Shown: positions 16,661 through 27,024 of the stretch, piece after piece
Numbering within the stretch: position 1 is the first letter of the stretch
How the letters are laid out: each line of letters begins with the position of its first letter
Origin: Mycobacterium ostraviense
GTDB taxonomy: Bacteria > Actinomycetota > Actinomycetes > Mycobacteriales > Mycobacteriaceae
Direction of reading: 5' to 3'
DNA: 64,000 nucleotides
Assembly (NCBI RefSeq): GCF_002705925.1
Contig: NZ_NKRE01000001.1
Location: 1,174,824-1,238,823 of the forward strand
Notes under the pieces: model-generated
What the model was told of the DNA's origin: nothing
The model's input: only the letters and a program-made list of their open reading frames with translations
Databases searched by the model: none
Position numbers and translations under genes: made by a program

Positions 16661-19600
16661 CTCACCACCGCCAGCAGATCCCCGCCCTCGACCTGGGCGG
16701 TATCCGAGACCGCCACCCGCTGCACGGTGCCGTCGTTGGGGACGGTGATCGGAGCCTCCATTTTCATCGCCTCGATGGTGGCGACGGTCTGGCCGGCCGT
16801 GACCTGGTCGCCGGCGGACACGGCGATGGTGACCACCCCGGCGAACGGCGCGGCGATGTGGGCCGGATTTCCGCGGTCGGCCTTCTCGGCGGCCGGGACC
16901 GCGCTGGCAATGCTGCGGTCGCGCACCAGCACCGGCCGCAACTGGCCGTTGATGATGCACATCACCGTTCGCATACCGCGTTCGTCGGGCTCGGAGATCG
17001 CTTCCAGACCGATCAACAGTTCCACGCCGCGTTCCAGCTTCACCCGGTGCTCTTCGCCCTGCCGCAACCCGTAGAAGAACTGGTTGGCCGACAACTGCGA
17101 GGTGTCCCCGTACGTCTCCCGGTGTTCCTCGAATTCCTTTGTGGGACCAGGGAAGAGCAACCGATTCAACGCGGCCTGCCGTTTGGGTCCCGGCACCGCC
17201 AGAGCCGCCTCGTCGTCGCTCGTCAGTTGTCCGGCGGGTTTGGCCGGCGCCCGGCCGGCCAGCGCCGTGCTGCGCAACGGCTCGGGCCACCCGCCGGGTG
17301 GATCGCCCAACTCACCCCGCAGGAATCCCAACACCGAATCCGGGATATCGAATCGTGCCGGGTCGGAGGCGAATTCATCGGCGCTTACCCCGGCACCGAC
17401 CAGGGCGAGCGCCAGATCACCGACGACCTTCGACGACGGCGTGACCTTGATCAGCCGGCCCAGGATTCGGTCGGCGCCGGCGTATGCCTCCTCGACCTCC
17501 TCGAACCGGTCCCCCAAACCCAGGGCGATCGCCTGCTGGCGCAGGTTCGACAACTGACCGCCCGGAATCTCGTGATGGTAGACCCGCCCCGTCGGCCCGG
17601 GAAGGCCGGACTCAAAGGGCGCATACACTTTTCGCAGCGCCTCCCAAAACGGTTCCAGAGCGCAGGCCGCGGCAAGCGACAAACCGGTGTCGTAGTCGGT
17701 GTGTGCTGCGGCGGCCACGATCGAACTCAGCGCGGGCTGGCTGGTGGTGCCCGCCAGCGGCGCAGCGGCCCCGTCGACGGCGTCGGCCCCGGCGTGCCAA
17801 GCGGCAACATAGCTGGCCAGCTGACCGCCCGGAGTGTCGTGGGTATGCACGTGCACCGGCAGGTCGAAGCGACTTCGCAACGCGGTGACCAGCTTTCGGG
17901 CAGCCGGGGCCCGCAACAGCCCCGCCATATCCTTGATGGCCAGCACCTGGGCGCCGGCCTGCACGATGGACTCGGCCAGCCTCAGGTAGTAGTCGAGCGT
18001 GTACAGCCGCTCACCGGGGTCAGCCAGGTCGCCGGTGTAGCACATCGCGACTTCAGCTACCGCAGAACCGGTTTCGCGCACGGCGTCGATCGCCGGGCGC
18101 ATCGACTCGAGATTGTTGAGCGCGTCGAAGATCCGGAAGATGTCGATGCCCGTGGCGGTGGCCTCGTCGATGAACGCCGACGTCACCACCTCGGGATAGG
18201 GGGTGTAACCCACGGTATTGCGGCCCCGCAGCAGCATCTGCAGGCAGATGTTGGGGATCGCCTGGCGCAGCGCGGCCAGCCGCTCCCACGGGTCTTCTTT
18301 GAGAAAGCGAAGTGCCACATCGTAAGTCGCACCGCCCCAGCACTCCACCGACAGCAGCTGCGGCATGCTGCGGGTCAGATACGGCGCCACCATCATCAGT
18401 CCGCTGGTGCGCACCCGGGTGGCCAGCAGCGACTGATGCGCGTCACGAAATGTCGTGTCGGTCACCCGCACCGCCGCCGATTCCCGCAGCCAGCGCGCGA
18501 AACCCTCCGGCCCCAATTCGGCCAGCCGTTGCTTGGAGCCCGCCGGCGGCGGGGTGTCCAGGTCGATGTCGGGCAGCTTGTCCTGCGGGTACACCTTCGA
18601 CGGCCGGGTGCCGTGCGGTTTGTTGACGGTGACGTCGGCCAGATAGTTGAGGATCTTGGTGCCCCGGTCGGCCGACGATCGCGCGGTCAGCAGCTGGGGG
18701 CGCTCGTCGATGAACGACGTCGTGATGAGGCCGGCCTGGAAATCGGAATCATCCAGAACCGCTTGCAGGAAACCGATGTTCGTCGACACCCCGCGAATCC
18801 GGAACTCTGCCATGGCCCGGCGCGCCCGGTTCACCGCGGTCGGGAAGTCCCGGCCCCGGCAGGTGAGCTTGACCAGCATGGAATCGAAGTGGGCGCTGAT
18901 CTCGGCGCCGAGGTTGGTGCTGCCGTCCAGCCGGATACCGGCGCCGCCGGGGGTGCGCAGCGCGCTGATCCGGCCGGTGTCGGGCCGGAATCCGTTGGCC
19001 GGATCCTCGGTGGTGATCCGGCACTGCAGCGCCGCGCCGTGCGGCCGGATGGCCTGCTGCTCAAGACCCAGGTCGTCAAGCGTCTCCCCCGCGGCGATGC
19101 GCAGTTGGCTGGAGACCAGGTCCACGTCGGTGATCTCCTCGGTGACGGTGTGTTCCACCTGAATCCGCGGATTCATCTCGATGAAGACGTAATCCCCGCT
19201 TTGGTCCAGCAGAAACTCGACCGTTCCGGCGCCGCTGTAGCCGATGTGGCGGGCGAACGCGACGGCGTCTGCACAGATCTGCGTCCGCAACTCGGCCGGC
19301 AGGTTCGGGGCGGGCGCCAGTTCGATGACCTTCTGATGGCGACGTTGCACACTGCAATCCCGCTCGTAAAGGTGGATCACGTTGCCGTTGGTATCCGCAA
19401 GGATCTGCACTTCGATGTGGCGTGGGCGCAACACCGCCTGTTCGAGATAGACCGTCGGGTCTCCGAACGCCGATTCGGCTTCGCGGCTGGCGACTTCGAC
19501 GGCTTCGGGCAGCGCGGCGATCTCGCCGACCCGGCGCATACCGCGGCCGCCACCGCCGGCAACCGCCTTGACGAACAACGGAAACCGCATGCCCGCGGCG

Positions 19601-20040
19601 GCCGACACCAGCTCGTCGACCGAGGCCGACGGCGCCGACGACGTCAGCACCGGCAGTCCCGCTTCCCGGGCGGCGGCGACGGCCCGGGACTTATTTCCAG
19701 TCAGCTCAAGCACTTCGGCGCTGGGGCCGACGAAGGTGATGCCCGCTGCCGCACATGCCCTGGCCAACTCGGGGTTCTCCGACAAGAATCCGTAACCGGG
19801 GTAGATCGCGTCAGCGCCGGCGCGGCGGGCGGTTTCTACGATCTGGTCGACCGAAAGATAGGCACGTACCGGATGCCCGATTTCGCCGATCTGATATGAC
19901 TCGTCGGCCTTGGACCGATGCAGCGAATTGCGGTCCTCGTAGGCGTAGACGGCCACCGTGCCGATACCGAGTTCGTAGGCCGCGCGAAATGCCCGTATCG
20001 CAATCTCCCCGCGATTGGCCACCAGCACTTTGGCGATCAC
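16657..20040 (-). CDS. pca: Pyruvate carboxylase
   Basis: 1127 residues, the full single-chain length. Residues about 1-450 form the biotin carboxylase domain ([20 protein letters not shown] start, GGGGRGMR glycine loop, [15 protein letters not shown]). About 530-800 is the carboxyltransferase barrel ([30 protein letters not shown] metal-binding histidines). The last 80 residues are the biotin carrier, with the modified lysine in [10 protein letters not shown]. It makes oxaloacetate from pyruvate, feeding the TCA cycle and gluconeogenesis. It ends overlapping rsmD and starts 12 bp after the VKOR stop. Confidence 0.97.
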   Translation of the reverse strand: MIAKVLVANRGEIAIRAFRAAYELGIGTVAVYAYEDRNSLHRSKADESYQIGEIGHPVRAYLSVDQIVETARRAGADAIYPGYGFLSENPELARACAAAGITFVGPSAEVLELTGNKSRAVAAAREAGLPVLTSSAPSASVDELVSAAAGMRFPLFVKAVAGGGGRGMRRVGEIAALPEAVEVASREAESAFGDPTVYLEQAVLRPRHIEVQILADTNGNVIHLYERDCSVQRRHQKVIELAPAPNLPAELRTQICADAVAFARHIGYSGAGTVEFLLDQSGDYVFIEMNPRIQVEHTVTEEITDVDLVSSQLRIAAGETLDDLGLEQQAIRPHGAALQCRITTEDPANGFRPDTGRISALRTPGGAGIRLDGSTNLGAEISAHFDSMLVKLTCRGRDFPTAVNRARRAMAEFRIRGVSTNIGFLQAVLDDSDFQAGLITTSFIDERPQLLTARSSADRGTKILNYLADVTVNKPHGTRPSKVYPQDKLPDIDLDTPPPAGSKQRLAELGPEGFARWLRESAAVRVTDTTFRDAHQSLLATRVRTSGLMMVAPYLTRSMPQLLSVECWGGATYDVALRFLKEDPWERLAALRQAIPNICLQMLLRGRNTVGYTPYPEVVTSAFIDEATATGIDIFRIFDALNNLESMRPAIDAVRETGSAVAEVAMCYTGDLADPGERLYTLDYYLRLAESIVQAGAQVLAIKDMAGLLRAPAARKLVTALRSRFDLPVHVHTHDTPGGQLASYVAAWHAGADAVDGAAAPLAGTTSQPALSSIVAAAAHTDYDTGLSLAAACALEPFWEALRKVYAPFESGLPGPTGRVYHHEIPGGQLSNLRQQAIALGLGDRFEEVEEAYAGADRILGRLIKVTPSSKVVGDLALALVGAGVSADEFASDPARFDIPDSVLGFLRGELGDPPGGWPEPLRSTALAGRAPAKPAGQLTSDDEAALAVPGPKRQAALNRLLFPGPTKEFEEHRETYGDTSQLSANQFFYGLRQGEEHRVKLERGVELLIGLEAISEPDERGMRTVMCIINGQLRPVLVRDRSIASAVPAAEKADRGNPAHIAAPFAGVVTIAVSAGDQVTAGQTVATIEAMKMEAPITVPNDGTVQRVAVSDTAQVEGGDLLAVVS

Positions 20041-20052
20041 GCTCGACCCTTC

Positions 20053-20679
20053 TCAGATCAGTGTCGACCAATATTTCCAGAAACGGATCATGATCTGCAG
20101 GAACACCGCGGTGAACCACAGCGTCGCGATCGACCATCGCCATTGGAAGAGCACCCGCACGACGGCGTTGTCGCGCTGTTCGAGCACCGGACGAAACGCG
20201 ATCGACGCCACCACCACCAGCAGTGTGATGGTGACGACCCAGACCAGCATGCAGTACGGGCACAACGCCCCGATGCGGTACAGACTTTGGAAGATCAACC
20301 AGTGCACGAAACCCGTACCGACCAGGATCCCCGTCATCAGCCCGGTCCAATACCAGCGCGGCAGAGGCACTTTCGTCACCGCCAGCACACCGGTGACCAC
20401 CACCACGGTGAACCCCACAATGCCGACCACCGGGTTGGGCAGGCCCAGCAGTGTTGCCTGCGGGGTTCCCATCACCGAGCCGCACGACATGATCGGGTTG
20501 AGGTTGCACGACGGCACGTAATCCCGGTCGAGCAGAACCCTGATCTTCTCCACCGTCAGCGTCATCGAGGCCAGCAGGCCGAACGCGCCGGCGATCAACA
20601 CCCACCACGCACTGAGTGCGGGTACCCGCACTCCGCCCGCTGGGTCCGAAGTCAGATCGGCGGGTTCGGCTGAGACCAT
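20053..20679 (-). CDS. Vitamin K epoxide reductase (VKOR) family membrane protein
   Basis: 208 residues from ATG 20679, with four to five membrane helices. Loop cysteines are in YVPSCNLNPIMSCGSVMGTP and the catalytic CxxC is ALCPYCMLVW. In actinobacteria VKOR takes the place of DsbB: it re-oxidises periplasmic DsbA-like proteins and passes electrons to menaquinone. Its start is only 5 bp after the stop of the DsbA-like gene, so partner and oxidant are made together. Rv2968c equivalent. Confidence 0.93.
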   Translation of the reverse strand: MVSAEPADLTSDPAGGVRVPALSAWWVLIAGAFGLLASMTLTVEKIRVLLDRDYVPSCNLNPIMSCGSVMGTPQATLLGLPNPVVGIVGFTVVVVTGVLAVTKVPLPRWYWTGLMTGILVGTGFVHWLIFQSLYRIGALCPYCMLVWVVTITLLVVVASIAFRPVLEQRDNAVVRVLFQWRWSIATLWFTAVFLQIMIRFWKYWSTLI

Positions 20680-20684
20680 CGTCG

Positions 20685-21443
20685 TCAAGCTGCCGGGGCG
20701 GTTGCCGCCGTGTCCATACCCGGAATGTCGCCGACGATCTCTTTGATCTTGGCCACCAGCGCCTCCGGCGTCGACCATTCGTATTCGGTGCCGTTGATCT
20801 TGACGGTCGGTGTCGCGTGGATGTTCGCGGCGGCCGCCAGCCCATCGACCTTGGAGAGGTACTTTCCGCTGTTGATGCAGTCGGGCACCTTGCCGACGAC
20901 ACCGGCTTCGCGGGCGAGTTCGATCAGCTTTGCGTTGTCCGGGAAGGTCTTGCCGACTTCGGACGGCTGGAAGTCTTTGCTGAACAACGCGGTGTGGAAC
21001 CGGCGGAACGCATCGATGGACTCGTCGGCGACGCAGTACGCCGCGGCCGCCGCCCGCGACGAATAATTGTCGTTGCGCGGGCTGGAAAGGATATCCACCA
21101 TCGTGTAATCGGCCGCGATAGCGCCGATGTCAATGAGCCTGGATACGGTCGGACCGAATCCGCGCTCGAAGTTCCCGCAGGCCGGACACAGGAAATCCTC
21201 GTAGAGCGACACCACAGCCTTGGGGTTGCTGGTTCCGGGCTGGGTGACCAGCTTGCTGGACGTCACCCGGATCGCATCAGCCGTGGCACCGCCCTTCTTG
21301 TCGTGCGAGGTGACGATGTAGAACACCAGGGCAACGGCAAAGAGCACGACGATCGCGGTGCCACCGATTTGCACCAGCCGGCCGAATTTCCCGTCGGGCG
21401 ACTTCAGGTCGATCCGCGGAGGGCGTTTGTTTTTGTCGGCCAC
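20685..21443 (-). CDS. Membrane-anchored DsbA-like thiol oxidoreductase
   Basis: 252 residues from ATG 21443. A cytoplasmic basic N-terminus (MADKNKRPPRIDLKSPDGKF) leads into one membrane helix (about residues 25-46), then an exported thioredoxin-fold domain with the active site FLCPACGNF and the cis-proline loop HATPTVKING. It introduces disulfides into exported proteins and is re-oxidised by the VKOR encoded directly downstream. Rv2969c equivalent. Confidence 0.93.
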   Translation of the reverse strand: MADKNKRPPRIDLKSPDGKFGRLVQIGGTAIVVLFAVALVFYIVTSHDKKGGATADAIRVTSSKLVTQPGTSNPKAVVSLYEDFLCPACGNFERGFGPTVSRLIDIGAIAADYTMVDILSSPRNDNYSSRAAAAAYCVADESIDAFRRFHTALFSKDFQPSEVGKTFPDNAKLIELAREAGVVGKVPDCINSGKYLSKVDGLAAAANIHATPTVKINGTEYEWSTPEALVAKIKEIVGDIPGMDTAATAPAA

Positions 21444-21519
21444 GGGTTCGCGATCCTCACTTGGTGAATAGCCTGTGCTGCTGGCGCCTCTAGAGTACCG
21501 GCGGCCGCCCGGATACGGC

Positions 21520-22638
21520 TCAGACCCGGCTCAGGTGTGCCCGCAACGCCGAAATCAGCTCGCTCGTCGCGGTGGCACTGGCACCGCCGAGCGGAAACAG
21601 ATTGAGGAAGCCGTGCGTCAGCGAACCCTCGCAACGCAGATCCACCGCGGTCCCGGCGGCCCGCAACGCCGCCGCATACTGCTCGCCCTCATCGCGCAGC
21701 GGGTCGAATCCGGCGACCACGATCAGCGCCGGCGGCAGACCGGACAGCGACTCGGCCCGCAACGGCGACACCCGCGGATCGGTGGGGTCGATCCCGCAGC
21801 CGCGCAGGTAGTTCGCTTGGAACCAGTCGATGTCTCGTTTGGTCAGCAAGAAACCACGGGCGAACAGACTCAGTGAGCGGGTCTGCGCGGTGAAGTCGGT
21901 GCGCGGGTAGATCAGCCACTGGAACACCGGAGCCGGGCCTCCGCTGTCTTTGGCCAGTTGGCACACGACGGCCGCCAGGTTGCCGCCTGCGCTGTCGCCG
22001 CCCACCGCAATCCGCCCGGGGACGGCACCGAGTTCGCCGGCGTGCTGGTAGGCCCACGTGAAGGCCGCAAACGCGTCGTCGATCCCGGCTGGGGCGCGAT
22101 GTTCGGGAGCCAGCCGGTAGTCGATCGACAGCACATGGATGCCGGCATCGCGGCAGGTCAAGCGGCACACCCCGTCGTGGGTGTCCAGGTCGCCGATCAC
22201 CCAGCCGCCGCCGTGATAGAAGACCAGCAGCGGTGCGGCGACGCCGCCGGGCGCATGATAGTGCCGTGCCCGGATGTCCCCGGCCGGCCCGGGCAGCGTG
22301 ATTTCTTTGACCTCGACGTGAATCTGCGGACCGCCGAATCCCAGGGTCGCTTCCCGCATGTTGGCACGCGAGGCGTCCGGGTCGTCGTCGATCACCAGGC
22401 CGTCGAGGCCGACGGCGCGCATGCCCGACAGCATCAGCTGCAGCGTGGGATCAAGGGTGTTGCCGTCAATGACGACGGAACGACCGCGCGTGAGAAGCCG
22501 CTTAGCCGGGCCCGGAATCCACGGAATGACTTTGACGCCTACGCCGGTGACGGTGCTCTGGATGCGACGCGTCCACCGCATCGGTACGCAGGTCGCCTCG
22601 GGCTGCAGGTCCGGCGTGCCGGGCAGACTCTTGGTCAT
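21520..22638 (-). CDS. lipN: Alpha/beta-hydrolase esterase/lipase of the HSL family (LipN-like)
   Basis: 372 residues from ATG 22638. HSL-family marks are all present: the oxyanion motif VFYHGGGWVIGD, the nucleophile GGDSAGGNLAA, the acidic residue in VAGFDPLRDEGEQY and the histidine in EGSLTHGFLNLF. It should hydrolyse short-chain esters. Position matches Rv2970c (lipN). Divergent from the aldo-keto reductase region on its right. Confidence 0.9.
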   Translation of the reverse strand: MTKSLPGTPDLQPEATCVPMRWTRRIQSTVTGVGVKVIPWIPGPAKRLLTRGRSVVIDGNTLDPTLQLMLSGMRAVGLDGLVIDDDPDASRANMREATLGFGGPQIHVEVKEITLPGPAGDIRARHYHAPGGVAAPLLVFYHGGGWVIGDLDTHDGVCRLTCRDAGIHVLSIDYRLAPEHRAPAGIDDAFAAFTWAYQHAGELGAVPGRIAVGGDSAGGNLAAVVCQLAKDSGGPAPVFQWLIYPRTDFTAQTRSLSLFARGFLLTKRDIDWFQANYLRGCGIDPTDPRVSPLRAESLSGLPPALIVVAGFDPLRDEGEQYAAALRAAGTAVDLRCEGSLTHGFLNLFPLGGASATATSELISALRAHLSRV

Positions 22639-22674
22639 GGGTTTCTCCTATGTCAACCGCTTAGGAAAACGCGA

Positions 22675-23085
22675 GCTCACGCTGAACGACATTGATGCCT
22701 GTCGGACTCGGAGTCTTCCGGATTGAGCCGACGGACACCGAGTAGGCATTGGCTGCGCGCCGGGTGCCGGCATATCGACACCGCGGTGGCCTACCGCAAC
22801 GAACGGGAGACCGGGCGAGCGGTTGCCAATTCCGGCGTGCCCCGCGACCAACTGTACGTGGTGACTGAATTGGCGAATCCCGACCAGGTGGCGTTCGTTG
22901 TCGGACCATCCGATTGGTGACACGGCAGTCGCGCGACACCGCGCGCGGACACCGGCGCAGGCGTTGATTAGGTGGCGTATTCAACTCGGTAATATCGTGA
23001 TCCCCAAGTCGGTGAACCCAAAACGGATTGTGAGCAACTTCGACGTGTTCGACTTCGAGATCCGCGCCTCGACTCAGCGGCGCCA
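22675..23085 (+). pseudogene. Decayed aldo-keto reductase paralogue
   Basis: Pieces of the same family as the next gene appear in changing frames: [16 protein letters not shown] then a stop (22694-22744); [19 protein letters not shown] and [17 protein letters not shown] (about 22769-22890); and RTPAQALIRWRIQLGNIVIP with NFDVFDFEI (about 22950-23070). The middle, including the barrel part with the catalytic histidine, is gone. The intact gene lies directly downstream, so this was a tandem paralogue. Confidence 0.85.
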
Positions 23086-23168
23086 TGGCCTCGATCTCGT
23101 CGCCAGATGGCGGAACCCGGCTTGGCCCTGATCCGAGATCCTTCAATTTCACAGGCAGGTGAGATGCG

Positions 23169-24014
23169 TTGACCGGCGAGTCGGGCGCCATGATTCCCTC
23201 AATAGCCCTAAACGACGAGAACACGATGCCGGTTCTCGGCCTCGGCGTCGCGGAGTTGTCCGAGGACGAAACCGAACGGGCGGTGTCGGCGGCGTTAGAG
23301 GTCGGCTGCCGGCTCATCGACACCGCCGCGGCGTACGGCAACGAGGCAGCCGTCGGCCGCGCGATCGCCGCGTCCGGCATTCCGCGCGCGGAATTGTTCG
23401 TCACCACCAAGCTGGCCACCGCCGATCACGGTTTCACCATGGCGCAGGAGGCTTGCAAAGCCAGCTTGGAGCGACTCGGCCTGGATTACGTCGACCTGTA
23501 CCTGATTCACTGGCCGGCCCCCGCTGTGGGTAAGTACGTGGATGCCTTCGGCGGCATGATCCAATCGCGCGGCGAAGGCCATGCCCGCTCGATCGGGGTC
23601 TCCAACTTCACCGAGGAACATGTGTCGAACATCATCGACCTCACGTTCGTCACACCCGCGGTCAACCAGATCGAGCTGCACCCGCTGCTGAACCAGGCCG
23701 AGCTGCGCAAATCGAATGCGCAGCACAACGTCGTCACCCAGTCCTACACTCCGCTGGCTCTCGGCCGGCTGATGGACAACCCGACCGTGACGTCGATCGG
23801 CGGTGAATACGGCAAGACGCCCGCACAGGTGCTGCTGCGCTGGAATCTGCAACTGGGTAATGCGGTCGTCTTCCGCTCATCGCGGCCCGAGCACATCACC
23901 GGCAACCTCGACGTGTTCGACTTGGAATTGGCCGCCGAGCACATGGATGCGCTCAACGGGCTCAACGACGGCACCCGCCTTCGCGAAGACCCGCTGACCT
24001 ACAACGGCACATAA
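23169..24014 (+). CDS. Aldo-keto reductase (AKR5-like, Rv2971 type)
   Basis: 281 residues from TTG 23169, with a GGTGAG ribosome site upstream. The (beta/alpha)8 barrel shows the family residues: Asp in [12 protein letters not shown] with Tyr following, Lys in [12 protein letters not shown], His in [13 protein letters not shown], then [12 protein letters not shown] and [10 protein letters not shown]. The C-terminal cofactor part has [14 protein letters not shown], where most relatives read IPKS. It reduces small aldehydes or ketones with NADPH. M. tuberculosis Rv2971 is, as I recall, important for growth and linked to dicarbonyl detoxification. Confidence 0.92.
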   Translation: MTGESGAMIPSIALNDENTMPVLGLGVAELSEDETERAVSAALEVGCRLIDTAAAYGNEAAVGRAIAASGIPRAELFVTTKLATADHGFTMAQEACKASLERLGLDYVDLYLIHWPAPAVGKYVDAFGGMIQSRGEGHARSIGVSNFTEEHVSNIIDLTFVTPAVNQIELHPLLNQAELRKSNAQHNVVTQSYTPLALGRLMDNPTVTSIGGEYGKTPAQVLLRWNLQLGNAVVFRSSRPEHITGNLDVFDLELAAEHMDALNGLNDGTRLREDPLTYNGT

Positions 24015-24092
24015 TCTCCGGGTCGCTTGCCGACCGTGAAGGTGACGACGGCTCGTCGGCGTGTCGCGTCGCCGGATGCACAGTCGCCGGGG

Positions 24093-24806
24093 TTATCCCG
24101 TCGGGCAGGTGCCCGCGGCGTTGCGCAATACGCCGGCCGACGCCTCGTCTACCGGCAACGAGTAGCCGCGCAGCACCGCGATGAACTGCATGGCGTACTG
24201 ACAGGCGAATGCGGCGTTGGGCGGCATCCACTGGGCCGGGGGTGAATCCCCTTTGTCCTGGTTGGCCTGTCCCTGCACCGCCAGCAAGTTGGCCGGATCG
24301 TTGGCGAACCGCAGCCGCTGCGGAGCCGGCCAGTCGTAGGCGCCCATGTCCCAGGCATAGGACAGCGGAACGATGTGGTCGATCTGCACCGACTCGCCGA
24401 CCTTGGCGCCGCGCTGGAAGGTGATGGTGGTGTTGGTGTACGGGTCGTGCAGGGTGCCGGTGGCCACGGCATTAGGGCACCGCTTGGTCGGCACGTACGT
24501 CTTGTCGACGAGGTCGCGGTTGAGGATGTCGTCGCGGGTGTCGCAGCCGTTGTGCCCGCCAGGCGCGTCGTTGTCGTCGTCCCAGGCGTCGCCGAAGGCC
24601 GCCCTGCGATAGTCGTAACGGTGGGCGCGCCGCGGCAGCACGGCGACCCCGGCGAGCACATCGGTACCGGGCTGAACCGTCGGGACATCGGCGCGCGCGG
24701 CGAACTGCTCAGCGTGCCTGGCCGCCGACGAGCCCAGCGTCTGGTAGGCGACCATCAGGGCCAGCAGCGCTACCGCCGCCAGCCCCAGCAGCGTCTTGCG
24801 GTTCAT
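24093..24806 (-). CDS. Exported HNH nuclease-fold protein (DUF1524/GmrSD-C type, Rv2972c-like)
   Basis: 237 residues from ATG 24806. An N-terminal hydrophobic segment (KTLLGLAAVALLALMVAYQT) acts as signal or anchor. The core VGESVQIDHIVPLSYAWDMG and RFANDPANLLAVQGQANQDKG has the His-His-Asn/Lys layout of HNH nucleases in the DUF1524 group. Two pairs of cysteines suggest disulfides outside the membrane. Its ATG overlaps the TGA of recG (ATGA), so it is co-translated with a DNA repair helicase although it seems exported. Function not established. Confidence 0.85.
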   Translation of the reverse strand: MNRKTLLGLAAVALLALMVAYQTLGSSAARHAEQFAARADVPTVQPGTDVLAGVAVLPRRAHRYDYRRAAFGDAWDDDNDAPGGHNGCDTRDDILNRDLVDKTYVPTKRCPNAVATGTLHDPYTNTTITFQRGAKVGESVQIDHIVPLSYAWDMGAYDWPAPQRLRFANDPANLLAVQGQANQDKGDSPPAQWMPPNAAFACQYAMQFIAVLRGYSLPVDEASAGVLRNAAGTCPTG

Positions 24807-27022
24807 GATTTGTCCAGGTATTCGATGCGGTCGGTGTCGGTGAATCGCGCTGCCAGCAGCGCCAGTCCGGGGTGCTTGCCGGCGTCCTCGTAGGCGCGGA
24901 CGCAGAAGTCCCGGGCCGCCTCGAGGTACTCCCGGTGCTCGGCCAGCGACAGCAGCCGCAGGGTGATCGCCTTGCCGGACTGGTTGCGGCCCAGCACGTC
25001 TCCTTCCTTGCGTTCCTTGAGGTCGAGGTCGGCCAGGGCGAACCCGTCCATGGTCTCGGCGACCGCGCGCAGCCGCCGCCCGGCCGGGGATGCCGGCGGC
25101 ATCCAGCTGGCCAGCAGACACAGGCTCGGATGTGCGCCACGCCCGATGCGGCCGCGCAGCTGGTGTAACTGGCTGATGCCGAACCGGTCGGCATCCATCA
25201 CCAGCATCACGGTGGCATTGGGGACGTCGACGCCTACCTCGATGACGGTGGTGCACACCAGCACATCGATCCGGCCGGCCCGGAAGGCCGCCATCGCGGT
25301 GTCCTTCTCGTCGGCCGACAATCGCCCGTGCATGAGTCCTAACCGCAGGTTGGCCAGCTCGCGGGAACGCAATCGCGCGTACAGACCCTCGGCGGTCTCT
25401 GAAGGCCTCGAGCCGGCCGGCTCTTTCTCCGGCTCATCGCTCTCGTCGATGCGGGGCGCCACCACGTAAGCCTGGCGGCCGGCCGCGACCTCCTCGATGA
25501 TGCGTTGCCAGGCCCGGTCCAGCCAGGCGGGCTTGTCCTTGACGAAGATGACATTGGTGGTGATCGGCTGGCGCCCGCGCGGAAGTTCGCGCAGCGTCGA
25601 GGTTTCCAGGTCGCCGTAGACGGTGAGCGCGACCGTGCGCGGTATCGGCGTGGCGGTCATGACCAACAGATGCGGGGTGATTCCGGCAGGCGCCTTGCCG
25701 CGCAATTGATCTCGCTGTTCGACACCGAACCGGTGTTGCTCGTCGACCACCACCATGCCCAGGTTGTGAAACTCCACCGCATCCTGCAACAGCGCATGGG
25801 TGCCGACGACGATGCCGGCCTGACCGCCGGCCACCTCGGCCCGGACTTGCTTCTTTTGCCCCGCGGTCATCGAGCCGGTCAGCAGCGTCACCCGGGTGGC
25901 GTTATCCGCCCCACCCAGCTGGCCGGCCATCGCCAGCGGGCCCAGGATATCGCGAATGGACGTAAGATGTTGTGCGGCAAGCACTTCGGTGGGGGCCAGC
26001 AGGGCACACTGATAGCCGGCGTCGACCATCTGCAGCATGGCCAGCACCGCGACGATCGTCTTGCCCGAACCGACCTCGCCCTGCAGCAAGCGGTTCATCG
26101 GACGCGTCGCCGAGATCTCGTCGGAAAGCACGGCGAGCACCTCGCGCTGGCCTGGGGTCAGCTCGAAGGGCAGCTGGCCCAGCAACTCAGCCGCCAGGCC
26201 ATCGGACCGCGGCGGCGCCGAAGGGCCGGACTCCGACAGCTCACCGTGCCGGCGCGCGACCAGCGCCCACTGCAGGCCGACGGCTTCGTCGAAGGTCAGG
26301 CGTTCGCGGGCACGTTGGCGTTCGGATTCGTTCTCGCCGAGGTGAATGGCCCGCAGTGCCTCGTCCTCGGAGACCAGGCCATGCTCGGCGCGCACTCCGG
26401 CGGGCAGCGGATCATCCACCGGGTCAAGGACTTCGAGCACCTGGCGGACGCATTTGAAGATGTCCCAGCTCTGCACTTTGGTGCTGGCCGGATAGATCGG
26501 GAAGAAGCGCCGTTCGAACTCCTCCATGGCCAATTCGCCGCTGATGGCCTTGGAGGCGTCGGCGATGCTTTTCAGTGACCTGGTGCCGCGGTTCTTTCCG
26601 TCCGGCGAGTCCAGGATCAGAAACGCCGGATGCGTGAGCTGCATGACCCCGTTGAAGAACCCGACTTCCCCGGAGAGCATCACCCTGGTGTTCTTGGTGA
26701 GGTCCTTCTTGATGTAGTCCGCGTTGAAGAACGTGGCAGTCACCTTGGTGCGGCCGGCGCCGAGGGTGATGCGCAGGCATTGGCGCTTCGGCGTCTTCTT
26801 CATGGGAAACGTCTTGGTTTCGGTGATGACGTCGACGATCGTGATGTGCTCACCCGGTTCGGGCCGCTCGTCACCGGCGCCGCGCCTGGCCCCGCCTTCG
26901 ACGTAGCTGCGCGGGTAGTGGCGCAACAGGTCGTCGACGGTCCTCATGCCGAACTCCTCGTCGAGCGGCTTTGCCGACGGGGCGCCGAGAACGAAGTCCA
27001 GCCGGTCGCTCAGCGACACCAT
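24803..27022 (-). CDS. recG: ATP-dependent DNA helicase RecG
   Basis: 739 residues from ATG 27022. The N-terminal wedge domain carries the OB fold (about 55-170). The helicase core follows with Walker A RLLQGEVGSGKTIVAVLAML, DEQH box VVVDEQHRFGVEQR, motif III VMTATPIPRT, GRIDVLVCTTVIEVGVDVPN, and the terminal QLRGRIGRGAHPSLCLL. RecG remodels stalled replication forks and Holliday junctions. It is downstream of the DhaL protein gene by 2 bp and overlaps the HNH gene. Confidence 0.97.
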   Translation of the reverse strand: MVSLSDRLDFVLGAPSAKPLDEEFGMRTVDDLLRHYPRSYVEGGARRGAGDERPEPGEHITIVDVITETKTFPMKKTPKRQCLRITLGAGRTKVTATFFNADYIKKDLTKNTRVMLSGEVGFFNGVMQLTHPAFLILDSPDGKNRGTRSLKSIADASKAISGELAMEEFERRFFPIYPASTKVQSWDIFKCVRQVLEVLDPVDDPLPAGVRAEHGLVSEDEALRAIHLGENESERQRARERLTFDEAVGLQWALVARRHGELSESGPSAPPRSDGLAAELLGQLPFELTPGQREVLAVLSDEISATRPMNRLLQGEVGSGKTIVAVLAMLQMVDAGYQCALLAPTEVLAAQHLTSIRDILGPLAMAGQLGGADNATRVTLLTGSMTAGQKKQVRAEVAGGQAGIVVGTHALLQDAVEFHNLGMVVVDEQHRFGVEQRDQLRGKAPAGITPHLLVMTATPIPRTVALTVYGDLETSTLRELPRGRQPITTNVIFVKDKPAWLDRAWQRIIEEVAAGRQAYVVAPRIDESDEPEKEPAGSRPSETAEGLYARLRSRELANLRLGLMHGRLSADEKDTAMAAFRAGRIDVLVCTTVIEVGVDVPNATVMLVMDADRFGISQLHQLRGRIGRGAHPSLCLLASWMPPASPAGRRLRAVAETMDGFALADLDLKERKEGDVLGRNQSGKAITLRLLSLAEHREYLEAARDFCVRAYEDAGKHPGLALLAARFTDTDRIEYLDKS

Positions 27023-27024
27023 GG

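Noticed and set aside
16661-17290. Upstream extension of the rsmD frame
   Set aside because: The sequence is antisense-phase shadow of pca (Arg/Gly-rich, no fold) and RsmD proteins begin at the TRIIGG block.
16858-19899. 1013-codon open frame on the plus strand
   Set aside because: It lies entirely antisense to pca, a full-length and well-recognised gene; long antisense frames are common in GC-rich DNA. No family motif.
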